From positions 1 through 64,000 of the forward strand of contig JAURIJ010000001.1 of NCBI GenBank assembly GCA_030832825.1: a DNA stretch of 64,000 nt, read 5' to 3'. The position numbers and the translations under genes are program-made. Below are positions 35,570 to 44,641 of this stretch, in pieces. This DNA is from Gammaproteobacteria bacterium. GTDB lineage: Bacteria > Pseudomonadota > Gammaproteobacteria > Pseudomonadales > Pseudohongiellaceae. A model generated the notes under the pieces. The model made no database searches, was not told where the DNA came from, and saw nothing but the letters and a program-made list of their open reading frames with translations. Within the stretch, counting starts at the first letter, position 1, and every line of letters begins with the position of its first letter.

Positions 35570-36829
35570 ATGGCCAAAGCCAATCTTTTCTATGCCCAGT
35601 CGGGCGGTGTCACTTCCGTCATCAATGCCAGTGCCTGCGGCGTCATCGAGACCGCCCGGCAGCACAAGGACAGGATAGGCAAAGTCTATGCAGGCCGCAA
35701 CGGCATCATTGGCGCCCTGCATGAGGAGCTGATCGACACCAGCAAGGAATCCGCGGCCACCATCGCCGCCCTGCGTCACACGCCCGCCGGCGCATTCGGT
35801 TCCTGCCGCTACAAGCTCAAGAGCTTCGAGGAGAACCAGGCCGAATACGAACGCCTGATGGACGTCTTCCAGGCGCACAACATCCGCTACTTCCTCTACA
35901 ACGGCGGGGGCGATTCCCAGGACACGGCCAACAAGGTCTCCCAGCTAAGCATCCGCATGGGCTTCCCCATCCAGTGCATCGGCGTGCCCAAGACGGTGGA
36001 CAACGATCTGCCCATCACCGACAACAGCCCGGGCTTCGGCTCAGTGGCCAAGTACGTGGCCGTTTCCATTCGCGAGGCCGGGCTCGACGTTGCGTCCATG
36101 TGCGAGAGTTCCACCAAGGTGTTCGTGATGGAAGTGATGGGCCGCCATGCGGGCTGGATCGCTGGCGCTGCCGGACTGGCCGCCGAGCAGGAAGGCGACG
36201 CCCCGCACATCATCCTGTTCCCCGAGATTGCCTTCGACCAGAAGAAATTCCTCAAGAAAGTGCAGAGCTGTGTGAAGGCTTACGGCTATTGCGCCATCGT
36301 GGTCTCCGAAGGCGCGCAGAACAAGGACGGCAGTTTCCTCGCCGAGGCCGGCGGCAAGGATGCCTTCGGGCATGCGCAACTGGGCGGCGTGGCCCCTTTC
36401 GTGGCCGAGATGGTGAAGAAGGAACTGGGCTACAAGTACCACTGGGCCGTGTCGGACTATCTGCAGCGCGCCGCCCGTCACATCGCTTCCGCGACTGACG
36501 TGGAACAGGCCTATGCCATGGGCAAGGCCGCCGTGGAATTTGCCCTGGCGGGCAAGAACGCCGTGATGCCCACCATCGTGCGCAAGGGCGGGAAGAAGTA
36601 CAGCTGGAGCGTGGGCGAAGCGAAACTCTCGGACGTGGCGAACGTGGAGAAGACCATGCCGCGCAGCTTCATCAGCGCCGACGGCTTCAGCATCACCCAG
36701 GCCGCACGCGACTACTTCGCGCCGCTGATCCAGGGCGAGGACTACCCGCCCTACAAGAACGGCCTGCCGCAGTACGCGCGTCTTAAGAAAGTGCTGGTGG
36801 AGAAGAAGCTCAAGCCCTGGAAGCGCTGA
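35570..36829 (+). CDS. 6-phosphofructokinase, probably pyrophosphate-dependent
   Basis: 419 aa. The phosphate-binding site reads NGGGDSQDTA (111-120) and the substrate loop GVPKTVDNDL (138-147). The Lys in PKTVDND replaces the Gly of ATP-dependent enzymes, and the family with that Lys uses pyrophosphate and works reversibly. Length also suits the PPi group rather than the 320-aa ATP form. It would serve both glycolysis and gluconeogenesis. A hairpin (36846-36867) follows the stop. Confidence 0.9.
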   Translation: MAKANLFYAQSGGVTSVINASACGVIETARQHKDRIGKVYAGRNGIIGALHEELIDTSKESAATIAALRHTPAGAFGSCRYKLKSFEENQAEYERLMDVFQAHNIRYFLYNGGGDSQDTANKVSQLSIRMGFPIQCIGVPKTVDNDLPITDNSPGFGSVAKYVAVSIREAGLDVASMCESSTKVFVMEVMGRHAGWIAGAAGLAAEQEGDAPHIILFPEIAFDQKKFLKKVQSCVKAYGYCAIVVSEGAQNKDGSFLAEAGGKDAFGHAQLGGVAPFVAEMVKKELGYKYHWAVSDYLQRAARHIASATDVEQAYAMGKAAVEFALAGKNAVMPTIVRKGGKKYSWSVGEAKLSDVANVEKTMPRSFISADGFSITQAARDYFAPLIQGEDYPPYKNGLPQYARLKKVLVEKKLKPWKR

Positions 36830-36845
36830 GCCAACAATGCCCGCG

Positions 36846-36867
36846 GCGCTGCCCATGAGCGCAGCGC
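36846..36867. terminator. Hairpin between convergent PFK and pdxH genes
   Basis: GCGCTGC and GCAGCGC form a 7-bp stem with an 8-nt loop in the 54-nt gap between the two stops. There is no T-tract on either side, so termination efficiency is doubtful; it may protect 3' ends instead. Confidence 0.35.
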
Positions 36868-36883
36868 TGCGGATCGCAATGCC

Positions 36884-37528
36884 TCAAGGCGCCAGACGTT
36901 CCACTTTCCAGTGATAGCCCGGCTGCAGGGTGTATTCGTAACGATCATGCAGTCGGTGTGCCCCGCCCTGCCAGAATTCGATCTGCAGCGGCCGCACGCG
37001 ATACCCACCCCAGAATTCCGGCAACGGAATCTCGCCCTCCTGATACTTGCGACCGATCGCCTCCCACTGGCGCAGCAGGACGTCCTTGGACGCCAGCGGT
37101 CGGCTCTGGGCCGAGGCCCAGGCGGCGAGCTGACTTTCCCGCGGACGTGCGTGGAAATACTCGCGCGATTCCGCAGCACTCACCTTCTCGGCCACGCCGG
37201 AGATCTCCACCTGACGTTCAATGGCATGCCACGGGAAGTGCAGACTCACTTTCGCGTTGCCGCCGATCTCGCGCGACTTGCGACTCTCGTAATTGGTGAA
37301 GAAGGTGAAGCCCTTCTCGTCGACGCCCTTGAGCAGCACGATGCGCTGACTGGGCTGGCCGTCCTTGCCCACCGTGGCCACGGTCATGGCATTGGCATCA
37401 GGCAGGCCCATGTCGATGGCATCCTGCAGCCAGCGCGCGAACAGATCGAGGGGGTTTGCCGACAGATCGGCGTCAACGAGTCCGCCCTTGAGATATTCGC
37501 GGCGCAGCGCTTGCAGTTCCATGGTCAT
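36884..37528 (-). CDS. pdxH: Pyridoxamine/pyridoxine 5'-phosphate oxidase
   Basis: 214 aa FMN enzyme that makes pyridoxal 5'-phosphate. Typical segments are MTVATVGKDGQPSQRIVLLK, FTFFTNYESRKSREIGGN and the ending RYEYTLQP...WKVERLAP. It supplies PLP together with PdxJ encoded 6 kb away. Start is ATGACCATG; either ATG is possible. The MORN protein gene is 50 nt upstream on the same strand. Confidence 0.96.
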   Translation of the reverse strand: MTMELQALRREYLKGGLVDADLSANPLDLFARWLQDAIDMGLPDANAMTVATVGKDGQPSQRIVLLKGVDEKGFTFFTNYESRKSREIGGNAKVSLHFPWHAIERQVEISGVAEKVSAAESREYFHARPRESQLAAWASAQSRPLASKDVLLRQWEAIGRKYQEGEIPLPEFWGGYRVRPLQIEFWQGGAHRLHDRYEYTLQPGYHWKVERLAP

Positions 37529-37578
37529 TCCTTGCGATGAAGCGGGTTACCAACGTGGCGGTGGACAGACGCTGGCGC

Positions 37579-38235
37579 TCAGCGCACGAAATCGCCGAAC
37601 TCCCAGACCTGGGGACGAATGGTGCCGCTGGGGTAGTAGAAGGTGCCCGGCCCGTGCTTGTCATTGGCGAAGAATTCGCCGACGTACCTCTGACCGTCCG
37701 GCCAACGGTAAGTTCCACGGCCGTGGTAGAGATCATTCTGGAAGCCGCCCGTGTAGTTCTCGACGTTCTGGGACAGCCAGAATTCGGAGTACTTGTTGGG
37801 CGTCCAGTCCTTCACGCCGAAGAAATACGAACCCTGGCCATCGCGCTTGTCGTTGCGCCACTGGCCGATGTAGAGATCGCCGGTGCCGCTCCAGTAGGTG
37901 CCGCGCCCGCTGCGGATGCCCATCTCCCAGTTGCCGTCGTAATAGGCCCGGGTGATCACGGTGAGCATCTGCTCCAGCTTGCCGTTGCCATGGTACTTGC
38001 CGTCCTGGAAGTTGCCCCGGTAGATGTCCTTGCCCACATTGGTGGTGATCTCCAGCGTGCCATAGCCATTCTGGCAATCGCCGAACACGCAGGCGCGGCT
38101 GATCTCGCGCAGCTCGAACTCGGGCTGGCGCAGCTCCATGGGCGCCGCCGGTTGCTGCGCCTGCGCGACCGCAGCGCACAGGAGGCTGGCGACGACGAGA
38201 GCGAGTGCTTGAAGGCGATCAGTACTGTGGTTCAT
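37579..38235 (-). CDS. Secreted MORN-repeat protein
   Basis: 218 aa with a signal peptide ending near AVAQAQ. Five MORN-type repeats are visible: YRGNFQDGKYHGNGKL, YDGNWEMGIRSGRGTY, YIGQWRNDKRDGQGSY, YTGGFQNDLYHGRGTY and YVGEFFANDKHGPGTF. A Cys pair (ACVFGDCQNG) precedes them. MORN repeats form an open beta solenoid used as a scaffold, in some cases on membranes. Periplasmic or extracellular scaffold role inferred; partner unknown. Confidence 0.85.
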   Translation of the reverse strand: MNHSTDRLQALALVVASLLCAAVAQAQQPAAPMELRQPEFELREISRACVFGDCQNGYGTLEITTNVGKDIYRGNFQDGKYHGNGKLEQMLTVITRAYYDGNWEMGIRSGRGTYWSGTGDLYIGQWRNDKRDGQGSYFFGVKDWTPNKYSEFWLSQNVENYTGGFQNDLYHGRGTYRWPDGQRYVGEFFANDKHGPGTFYYPSGTIRPQVWEFGDFVR

Positions 38236-38265
38236 TGTTTCTCCTGTTCCCTTGCCTGAGGCGGC

Positions 38266-40926
38266 TCAACCGATGTGGCGCAGCACGGTGAGCGGACTGG
38301 TGTTGACGACGCGACGGGTGGCCATCACTCCGAGCACGGCGATCACGCCCATGCCGGTGAGCGGCCCGGCGAGCCAGGCCCAGTAATGCAGGGTGAATTC
38401 CTGCTGGAACACTTGCGTCTGCAGGTAGTACAGGCTGCCTTCCGCGCCAAGGGTCGCGATGAGACCAGCAATGAGGCCGATGCCGGCGAATTCAATGCAC
38501 AGGCTGCTCAGGATGAGCATGCGCCCCGCCCCGAGCGTGCGCAGGATCGCGTTCTCGCGGAAGCGCTCGTCCAGCGTGGCCGTCACACAGGCCAGCAGCA
38601 CCAGCGCGCCGCAGCCCAGCACCAGGTAGGCAATCAGCTCGATGGCCGAGGTCACCTGGGCGATGATGGTCTGGATCTGGGCGATCAGTGCATCGATCTC
38701 AATGACCACGATGGTGGGGAACTGGCGCAACAGCTCGTTGATCAACACCTTCTGCTCGGTGGCCATGAGGGCCGTGGAGAGATAAGTGCCACCCAGGCCG
38801 TCCAGTGTGCCGGGCGAGAAGATCACGAAGAAGTTCGGCTGCATGGTGTCCCAGCGCACGCTGCGCAGGCTCTGCACCTGAGCCTCGATGTACTGGCCCT
38901 GGCCCACGTCGAACTCGATGATGTCGCCCAGCTGCGCGCCCAGGCGTTCGGCGTAGTCGTCCTCCAGCGAAACGAAGCCCGGCCGGGGATCATCGCCCCA
39001 CCAGGTGCCCGCCACGATCTCGTTGTCGCGGGGCAGTTGCGACGTCCAGGTCACTTGCCGATTGCTGACGCGGCGACGACCGTCCTCGCCTTCCTCGCCC
39101 TCGGCAGCGGCCCCGGCGCCGGATTGCTCGCCCGCTCGCTCGGTCACACTGTTCTGCTCGCCTTCGTCAGTGTCGTCATCATACCAGCGTGGACGCGGCG
39201 TCTCGCCGTTGATGCGGGTGATGCCGGCACTCATCATCGGGAAGAACTGATTGGGCTCGACACCATTGCCACGGAAGAAAGTCTCGATGCCTGCCACTTG
39301 TTCGACGGTGACATTCATCAAGAAATGGTTAGGCGTGTTCTCGGGGATCTGGGCCTGCCAGTCCTCCACCAGATCGGTGCGCAGCAGCGACAGCACCAGC
39401 AGACACATGATGGTGAGCGAGAACACCAGCACCTGCAGCGTGTTCTGCTTGCGGCGCCGACGCGTGGCCGACATCGCCAGCTTCCAGGCACTGCCCGCCT
39501 TCATGCCGACACTGGTGCTGGAGCGCAGCAGCCACCAGGACAGCGCGGAGAGCACCAGCACCACCCCGGCCACGGCCAGCACCAGGATCGCTGTCAGCAG
39601 CACGTCCTGGCTGTACCAGAGCATCAGCACCAGCGCGCCGGCGAAACCGATGCCGTAAGGCAGGCGGGCGCTCAGCGTGTTGTCGTCCAGGTCCTTGCGC
39701 AGCACGCGCAGCGGCGAGGTCTTGCGCAGCGAGAGCAGCGGCGGCAGCGCGAAGGAGAGCAGGCAGATGAAGGCCGTGAGCGAGCCGACCACATAGGGCG
39801 AGCTGCCGGCAGGCGGCAGCACGATGGGGATCACGGAGCTCAAGGCTTGCAGGATCAGCGCATGGATGGCCCAGCCGAGGAAGGAACCGATGACAATGGC
39901 GATCACCACCAGCACCACCTGGATGCTCAGATACAGCGACATGATCTGCCCGGAGGTGCAGCCCAGGGTCTTCAGGATGGCCACGTAATCGAAATGACGC
40001 TCGGCATAGCGCCGTGCAGTCAGCGCGATGGCCACGCCGGCCAGCAGCACCGCGAACAGGCTGCCCAGCAGCAGGAAACTCTCGGCGCGGCTCAGCGCTT
40101 CGGCCACCTCGGCGCTTTCCTCGCGCACGTCCGTCATGCGGAATTCGCCCGCCGCCAGGGCATCCACCCACTCCTCGTAGGCGAGCAGTTCGGCCTCGTC
40201 GCCCGCGAACAGATAGCGGTAGTTGACGCGGCTGCCCACCTGGATGACCTGGGTGGCCGGCACGTCGGCGGTGTTCAGCATCAGGCGCGGGCCGGCGTTG
40301 TCCATCATGCCGCCCTGCTGACGATCGGGCTCCTGCACGATCACGCGGGTGACCCGCAGGGCCGCCTCGCCGACATACACCGTGTCGCCGATGGCCGCGC
40401 CCAGCGCCGGCAGCACGCGGGACTCGACCCACACTTCTCCGGGGGGCGGCCCGCCGGCGATCGGCGCGCCCACGCTGAAGGGCTGCTCGGCCACCACCAG
40501 CTGGCCGCGCAGGGGATAGTCAGTACTGACTGCCTTGGCCGACACCAGCACATTGCCGTTGTCGGAGAACACCATGGAGCCGAAGGACATGGTCATGGCG
40601 GTGCGCAGGCCGCGATTCTCGGCCTCGGCCAGCCACTCCTGCGGCGCCTCGCCACGGCCGCTGAGCACACGGTCCGCCGCCAGCATGTTGGCGGACTCGG
40701 CCAGCAGCGCACGCTCCAGACGGTCGGTGAACAGGGCGATGCCGGTGACGGAGGTCACGGCCATCACCAGGGCCAGGAACAGCAGCCGCAGCTCGCCGCC
40801 CTGCCAGTCGCGCCACAGCAGACGCAGGGACAGCCGCAACAGGGTGCTCGCACTCAGGGCCTCGGCCCGCACAGCGCCGCGCGCGAGCGCCGCCGCTGGC
40901 AGCGTGCCTTGCAGCTCAGTGCTCAT
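38266..40926 (-). CDS. ybbP: ABC transporter permease of the FtsX/MacB type, YbbP-like
   Basis: 886 aa. Layout is the typical YbbP one: TM1 (LLFLALVMAVTSVTGIALF), a large periplasmic domain, three TMs near 285-380, four central TMs, a second periplasmic domain rich in acidic residues around 580-610, and three final TMs ending TRRVVNTSPLTVLRHIG. It works with the YbbA ATPase in the LolCDE/MacB-like class that extracts or moves lipids and hydrophobic material. Its ATG overlaps the ybbA end by 11 nt. Confidence 0.9.
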   Translation of the reverse strand: MSTELQGTLPAAALARGAVRAEALSASTLLRLSLRLLWRDWQGGELRLLFLALVMAVTSVTGIALFTDRLERALLAESANMLAADRVLSGRGEAPQEWLAEAENRGLRTAMTMSFGSMVFSDNGNVLVSAKAVSTDYPLRGQLVVAEQPFSVGAPIAGGPPPGEVWVESRVLPALGAAIGDTVYVGEAALRVTRVIVQEPDRQQGGMMDNAGPRLMLNTADVPATQVIQVGSRVNYRYLFAGDEAELLAYEEWVDALAAGEFRMTDVREESAEVAEALSRAESFLLLGSLFAVLLAGVAIALTARRYAERHFDYVAILKTLGCTSGQIMSLYLSIQVVLVVIAIVIGSFLGWAIHALILQALSSVIPIVLPPAGSSPYVVGSLTAFICLLSFALPPLLSLRKTSPLRVLRKDLDDNTLSARLPYGIGFAGALVLMLWYSQDVLLTAILVLAVAGVVLVLSALSWWLLRSSTSVGMKAGSAWKLAMSATRRRRKQNTLQVLVFSLTIMCLLVLSLLRTDLVEDWQAQIPENTPNHFLMNVTVEQVAGIETFFRGNGVEPNQFFPMMSAGITRINGETPRPRWYDDDTDEGEQNSVTERAGEQSGAGAAAEGEEGEDGRRRVSNRQVTWTSQLPRDNEIVAGTWWGDDPRPGFVSLEDDYAERLGAQLGDIIEFDVGQGQYIEAQVQSLRSVRWDTMQPNFFVIFSPGTLDGLGGTYLSTALMATEQKVLINELLRQFPTIVVIEIDALIAQIQTIIAQVTSAIELIAYLVLGCGALVLLACVTATLDERFRENAILRTLGAGRMLILSSLCIEFAGIGLIAGLIATLGAEGSLYYLQTQVFQQEFTLHYWAWLAGPLTGMGVIAVLGVMATRRVVNTSPLTVLRHIG

Positions 40927-41626
40927 GGGCGACCTCGACCTGGGTGTTTACGTCGGCATTGAGCTCGTCGCTCACCACCTGGCCGGCGACCAGACGGATG
41001 GTGCGGTGACACTGCCGCGCCAGCCGCTCGTCGTGGGTGACGAGCACCAGGGTGGTAGCGTATTCCTTGTTCAGCGAGAACAGCAGCTCGATGACCCGGG
41101 CGCCGGTGGCGCTGTCCAGATTGCCGGTGGGTTCGTCGGCAAACAGGATGCGGGCCTCGGAGGCGAAGGCGCGGGCGATGGCGACACGCTGCTGTTCACC
41201 GCCAGAAAGCTGGTTGGGGTAATGATGGCAGCGCTCGCCCAGCCCGACGCGGGTCAGCAGCTGGGTGGCCTTCTCGCGGGCACGGCTGTCGTTCTTCAGC
41301 TCGATGGGCAGCATGACGTTTTCCAGCGCGGTCAGGCTGGGCAGCAGCTGGAAGGACTGGAACACGAAGCCCACCAGCTGGCCGCGCAGCATGGCGCGCT
41401 CTTCTTCATCCAGGGCACTCAGGAAGTGCCCGCCCAGACTGACGTCCCCGGAACTGCCGGTGTCGAGTCCGGCCATCAGGCCCAGCAGCGTGGATTTGCC
41501 GGAACCCGAGGCGCCGACGATGGCCACCGTCTCGGCGGCATCGATCTGCAGGCTGATGCCCTTGAGGATGACCAGCTCGCCCTCGCTGGTGGGGACGCGC
41601 TTGACCAGATTGTCGATTCGTATCAT
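40916..41626 (-). CDS. ybbA: ABC transporter ATP-binding protein, YbbA/LolD type
   Basis: 236 aa. Walker A GASGSGKSTLLG is near 38-49, Q-loop FVFQSFQLLP, C-loop LSGGEQQRVAIARA, Walker B ILFADEPTGNLD and switch His in LVTHDERLA. The subgroup is that of LolD/MacB/YbbA, which energises FtsX-like permeases. The ATG at 41626 is preferred to a TTG ten codons upstream. Divergent from tesA, the arrangement conserved in enterobacteria and pseudomonads. Confidence 0.92.
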   Translation of the reverse strand: MIRIDNLVKRVPTSEGELVILKGISLQIDAAETVAIVGASGSGKSTLLGLMAGLDTGSSGDVSLGGHFLSALDEEERAMLRGQLVGFVFQSFQLLPSLTALENVMLPIELKNDSRAREKATQLLTRVGLGERCHHYPNQLSGGEQQRVAIARAFASEARILFADEPTGNLDSATGARVIELLFSLNKEYATTLVLVTHDERLARQCHRTIRLVAGQVVSDELNADVNTQVEVAHEH

Positions 41627-41883
41627 GTAAGCCTGCTCTGCAATGCCAGTGTTCAATGGGGAAAGTGCACGCCCTCAATACGCAGTCGAGGGGCAAACCG
41701 GTTCATGCCACCCCCCTGCCGGGGGCCCTGTTCCGGGGGTGTGTGCAACAGACCGCGACTGTAGCCTGAAACTGACCAGCGCGTCGAACGCGACGCCCGG
41801 CGATTGTGCTGGGCAGAGCGAACGATTAAATTGGCGCCAGTCTTCATCTGTCCGCATTTGCCTCGAGAGTGCCTGGAATCATC

Positions 41884-42555
41884 ATGCGAAACCGCCGCGT
41901 CCTGCCCCTGCATCACGCCCTCGTCCGCCCGCTGCTGCTGTTGCTGCTCTGCCTGCTGAGCTGGCAGGGCCTGCACGCACAGACCGACAAGCCGGTGATC
42001 CTGGTGTTCGGGGACAGTCTGAGCGCGGGGTATCGCATGGACGAGAGCGACGGCTGGGTGGCCCTGCTGGCGGATCGGCTGGCGGCGCAGAACAGCGCCT
42101 TCGCCGTGGTCAATGCCAGTGTCAGTGGCGAGACCACAGACGGCGGGCTGGCGCGCCTGCCGTCAGCGCTGAGCACGCACATGCCGGCCGTGGTGATTCT
42201 GGAGCTGGGCGGCAACGACGGGCTGCGCGGCCTGCCGGTGGCGAACATCCGCCGCAATCTGGAAGAGATGGTGATGATGAGTCAGGCGGCCGGCGCCCAG
42301 GTGATCCTGGCCGGCATGCAGATTCCGCCCAATTACGGCCCGCGCTACACGGGCCCCTTCACGGCCCTGTTCGGCGAAATTGCCGCCGAGCGCAATCTGC
42401 CCCTGATTCCCTTTCTGATCGACGGCATCCCGCAACAGCCCGAGCTGATGCAGGAGGACGGCATTCACCCGCGCGCCGAAGCTCAGCCGCTGATCGTGGA
42501 CATCGTCTGGCCGGTGCTGCAACCGGTGCTGCAGGCCCTGCAAGCACGCAGCTGA
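41884..42555 (+). CDS. tesA: Multifunctional lysophospholipase/acyl-CoA thioesterase/arylesterase TesA
   Basis: 223 aa SGNH hydrolase with a signal peptide ending near LHAQ, so periplasmic. The nucleophile is Ser45 in FGDSLSAGY (block I), block II Gly is in NASVSGETT, block III GGNDGLRG, and block V DGIHP holds the catalytic Asp-His. It cleaves thioesters and lysophospholipids. ATG 41884 is favoured; a GTG at 41869 is in frame. The divergent 257-nt region carries a GC-rich hairpin at about 41706-41745. Confidence 0.93.
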   Translation: MRNRRVLPLHHALVRPLLLLLLCLLSWQGLHAQTDKPVILVFGDSLSAGYRMDESDGWVALLADRLAAQNSAFAVVNASVSGETTDGGLARLPSALSTHMPAVVILELGGNDGLRGLPVANIRRNLEEMVMMSQAAGAQVILAGMQIPPNYGPRYTGPFTALFGEIAAERNLPLIPFLIDGIPQQPELMQEDGIHPRAEAQPLIVDIVWPVLQPVLQALQARS

Positions 42556-42567
42556 GCGGCACGCTCT

Positions 42568-42948
42568 TCACTTGTAGTGATTGCGTCGACTGCGCTCGCC
42601 GGGGTGGTGGTCGTCCCAGTCGCGACGATTGTCGTGCCGGCGCTCCTCGCGCCAGTCGTCCCGCCAGTCATGCCGACGTTCGTGGCGGCGCTCGAAACGC
42701 CGCTCATGGCGATCCTCGTAGTAGCGGTATTCCACACGCGGCACCACGCGATAGACGCCGAAGGGCTCATAACGAATGCGCGGGCCGATGTAGATCTGCA
42801 CCTGCGGCTCGCTGCGATGCGTGATGCGGACGACGCGCACGTCGTCGTGACGGTGGCTGCGCCAGCCGTCGTGACGCTCGGACGCCGCTGCACTGCCGGC
42901 GGCCAGCACGGCCAGCGAGGCAAGACCTGCAACAAGAAGAGTTTTCAT
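42568..42948 (-). CDS. Secreted Arg/His-rich protein of unknown function
   Basis: 126 aa with a signal peptide (LLVAGLASLAVLAAGSAAAS). After a short beta-like middle (VQIYIGPRIRYEPFGVYRVV), the C-terminal half is almost all Arg, His, Asp, Glu and Trp (for example RHERRFERRHERRHDWRDDW). It could bind metal, nucleic acid or a polyanion, or be an unstructured envelope protein. Similar short secreted basic proteins are common in proteobacteria without assigned roles. Converges with tesA, stops 12 nt apart. Confidence 0.7.
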   Translation of the reverse strand: MKTLLVAGLASLAVLAAGSAAASERHDGWRSHRHDDVRVVRITHRSEPQVQIYIGPRIRYEPFGVYRVVPRVEYRYYEDRHERRFERRHERRHDWRDDWREERRHDNRRDWDDHHPGERSRRNHYK

Positions 42949-43084
42949 GATCTGACTCCTGCAGCAACGCGGACCTGGGAGCGGTGGCGCTGCTGACTCT
43001 CGAAGGCTGGATTGCCTTCCTGAGTGTCAGTCTAGGCGGGCGGACTGAACTGCACCTGAATGAGCACGCGGCTGCGCAGCCGGC

Positions 43085-43843
43085 TCAGGCATTCTCGCCC
43101 GTGATGGCGTGGTACTGGCGAATGACGGTCTCGACGCCCTGCTCCAGGCATTCCACCACCAGCGCATGGCCGATGGAGACTTCCAGGATGCCTGGGATAC
43201 TCAGAAAGCGGCCCAGGTTCTGCAAGTCCAGATCGTGGCCGGCGTTCAGTCCCAGGCCCAGCGCCGTGGCCTCGGCCGCCGCCGCACGGTAGGCGGAGAA
43301 CACGGCTTCTGCGTCGGTCGTGCCGAAGGCGCTGGCATAGGCCTCGGTGTACAGCTCGATGCGGTCCGGCCCCTGCGCCCTGCCGAGCCCGGCCGCCGCG
43401 CGCACCTGGTTCACATCCGGGTCGAGGAACACACTGCTGCGCACGCCCCAGCCGCGCAGCTGCGTCAGCACGTCGCGCAGCAGGGCCTCGTGGCGGGGAA
43501 TGTCCCAGCCGTGGTCGGACGTGAGCTGCTCCGGGGCATCCGGCACCAGAGTGCACTGCGCCGGGCGCACGCGCTCGATCAACGCCATGAACTGCGGTGA
43601 CGGGTAGCCCTCGATGTTGAACTCCACGCCCGGGTGATCCTGCAGCAGCGCGGTGATGTCCACCACGTCCTGACGGGTGATGTGGCGCTCGTCCTCGCGC
43701 GGATGCACGGTGATGCCGCGCACGCCCAGGCCGATCAGGCGGCGCACGAAGGCCAGCACATCCGGGAAGTTGCGCCCGCGCGAATTGCGCAGCAGGGCGA
43801 TCTTGTTGACGTTGACGCTCAGTACGGTCGTGGGGTGGCTCAT
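43085..43843 (-). CDS. pdxJ: Pyridoxine 5'-phosphate synthase PdxJ
   Basis: 252 aa TIM barrel. Conserved blocks are LSVNVNKIALLRNSRG, ITVHPREDERHITRQDV with the catalytic His, and LGLGLNAGHDLDLQNL. PdxJ joins deoxyxylulose 5-phosphate and aminoacetone phosphate to make pyridoxine phosphate, the substrate of PdxH at 37 kb. It follows the YbfF-type hydrolase by 9 nt on the same strand. Confidence 0.96.
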   Translation of the reverse strand: MSHPTTVLSVNVNKIALLRNSRGRNFPDVLAFVRRLIGLGVRGITVHPREDERHITRQDVVDITALLQDHPGVEFNIEGYPSPQFMALIERVRPAQCTLVPDAPEQLTSDHGWDIPRHEALLRDVLTQLRGWGVRSSVFLDPDVNQVRAAAGLGRAQGPDRIELYTEAYASAFGTTDAEAVFSAYRAAAAEATALGLGLNAGHDLDLQNLGRFLSIPGILEVSIGHALVVECLEQGVETVIRQYHAITGENA

Positions 43844-43852
43844 GGTCGCCTC

Positions 43853-44641
43853 TCAGCGGGCAGTCGGCCCCGCGTCGGCCTGCAGGAACTGCAGGACCAG
43901 GCGCAGGAAGGTCTCGGGTTTCTCGGCATGCAGCCAGTGTCCGGTGTGCATGATGACTTTGGTGCGGGCGTGGGGAAAGCGCGTGAGGATGGCGTCGCGA
44001 TGCTGCTCGGTGATGTAGCTCGACAAGGCGCCCTTGAGGAACAGCGTCGGCCCCTCGAACGGCCCCAGGCCCTCGGGCTGCTCGCGCAGTCGGGCGTAGT
44101 TGCGCTTGAGCACGGGCAGATTGATGCGCCAGGCGAAGCCGCCCTCGGGCGTCTTCACCAGATTGGTCAGCAGGAACTGCCGCACCAGCTCATCGGGTTC
44201 GTAGGGCGCCAGCAAGTGATCGGCCTCGTTGCGGCTGTTCAGCGTGGCCACGTCGATGGCCAGCAGGCCTGCGAAGATGTCGTCGTGCTCGCTGCCATAG
44301 GTGACCGGGGCGATGTCGGCCACCACCAGATGATCCACGCGCTGCGGCGCCAGCAGCGCGATCTGCATCGCCACCTTGCCGCCCATGGAGTGCCCCAGCA
44401 GATGAGCCCGCGCGATGCCATGGGCGTCCATGTAGTCCAGCACGTCCTGCGCCATGTGCGGGTAGTCCATGTCATCGCTGTGCGGCGAGGCGCCATGATT
44501 GCGCAGGTCGAGGGCATGCACTGCGAAGTGCGCGCTCAGCTGCCGGCTGTGCCAGTTCCAGTTGCCCAGACTGCCGAACAGGCCGTGCATGATCAGCAGC
44601 GGCGTGCCGGCCGTGGCGTATTGCTTGCCGTGCAGCTTCAT
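43853..44641 (-). CDS. Alpha/beta-fold hydrolase, YbfF-like esterase
   Basis: 262 aa. The oxyanion loop is IMHGLFGSLGNW, nucleophile Ser85 in LLGHSMGGKVAM, and the catalytic His in MHTGHWLHAEKP near the C-terminus, as in E. coli YbfF. Likely a carboxylesterase with broad acyl substrates. Start overlaps the bcp stop as ATGA, and pdxJ starts 9 nt after its stop, so bcp-ybfF-pdxJ forms one operon. Confidence 0.88.
   Translation of the reverse strand: MKLHGKQYATAGTPLLIMHGLFGSLGNWNWHSRQLSAHFAVHALDLRNHGASPHSDDMDYPHMAQDVLDYMDAHGIARAHLLGHSMGGKVAMQIALLAPQRVDHLVVADIAPVTYGSEHDDIFAGLLAIDVATLNSRNEADHLLAPYEPDELVRQFLLTNLVKTPEGGFAWRINLPVLKRNYARLREQPEGLGPFEGPTLFLKGALSSYITEQHRDAILTRFPHARTKVIMHTGHWLHAEKPETFLRLVLQFLQADAGPTAR

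Noticed and set aside
38275..40962. 895-codon open frame antisense to ybbP, and similar long antisense frames at 14606-17116, 32106-34883, 8764-10644 and 9-1778.
   Set aside because: They are GC-driven shadows of real genes in the other strand, with Gln/His/Arg-rich composition, no domains and no ribosome sites.
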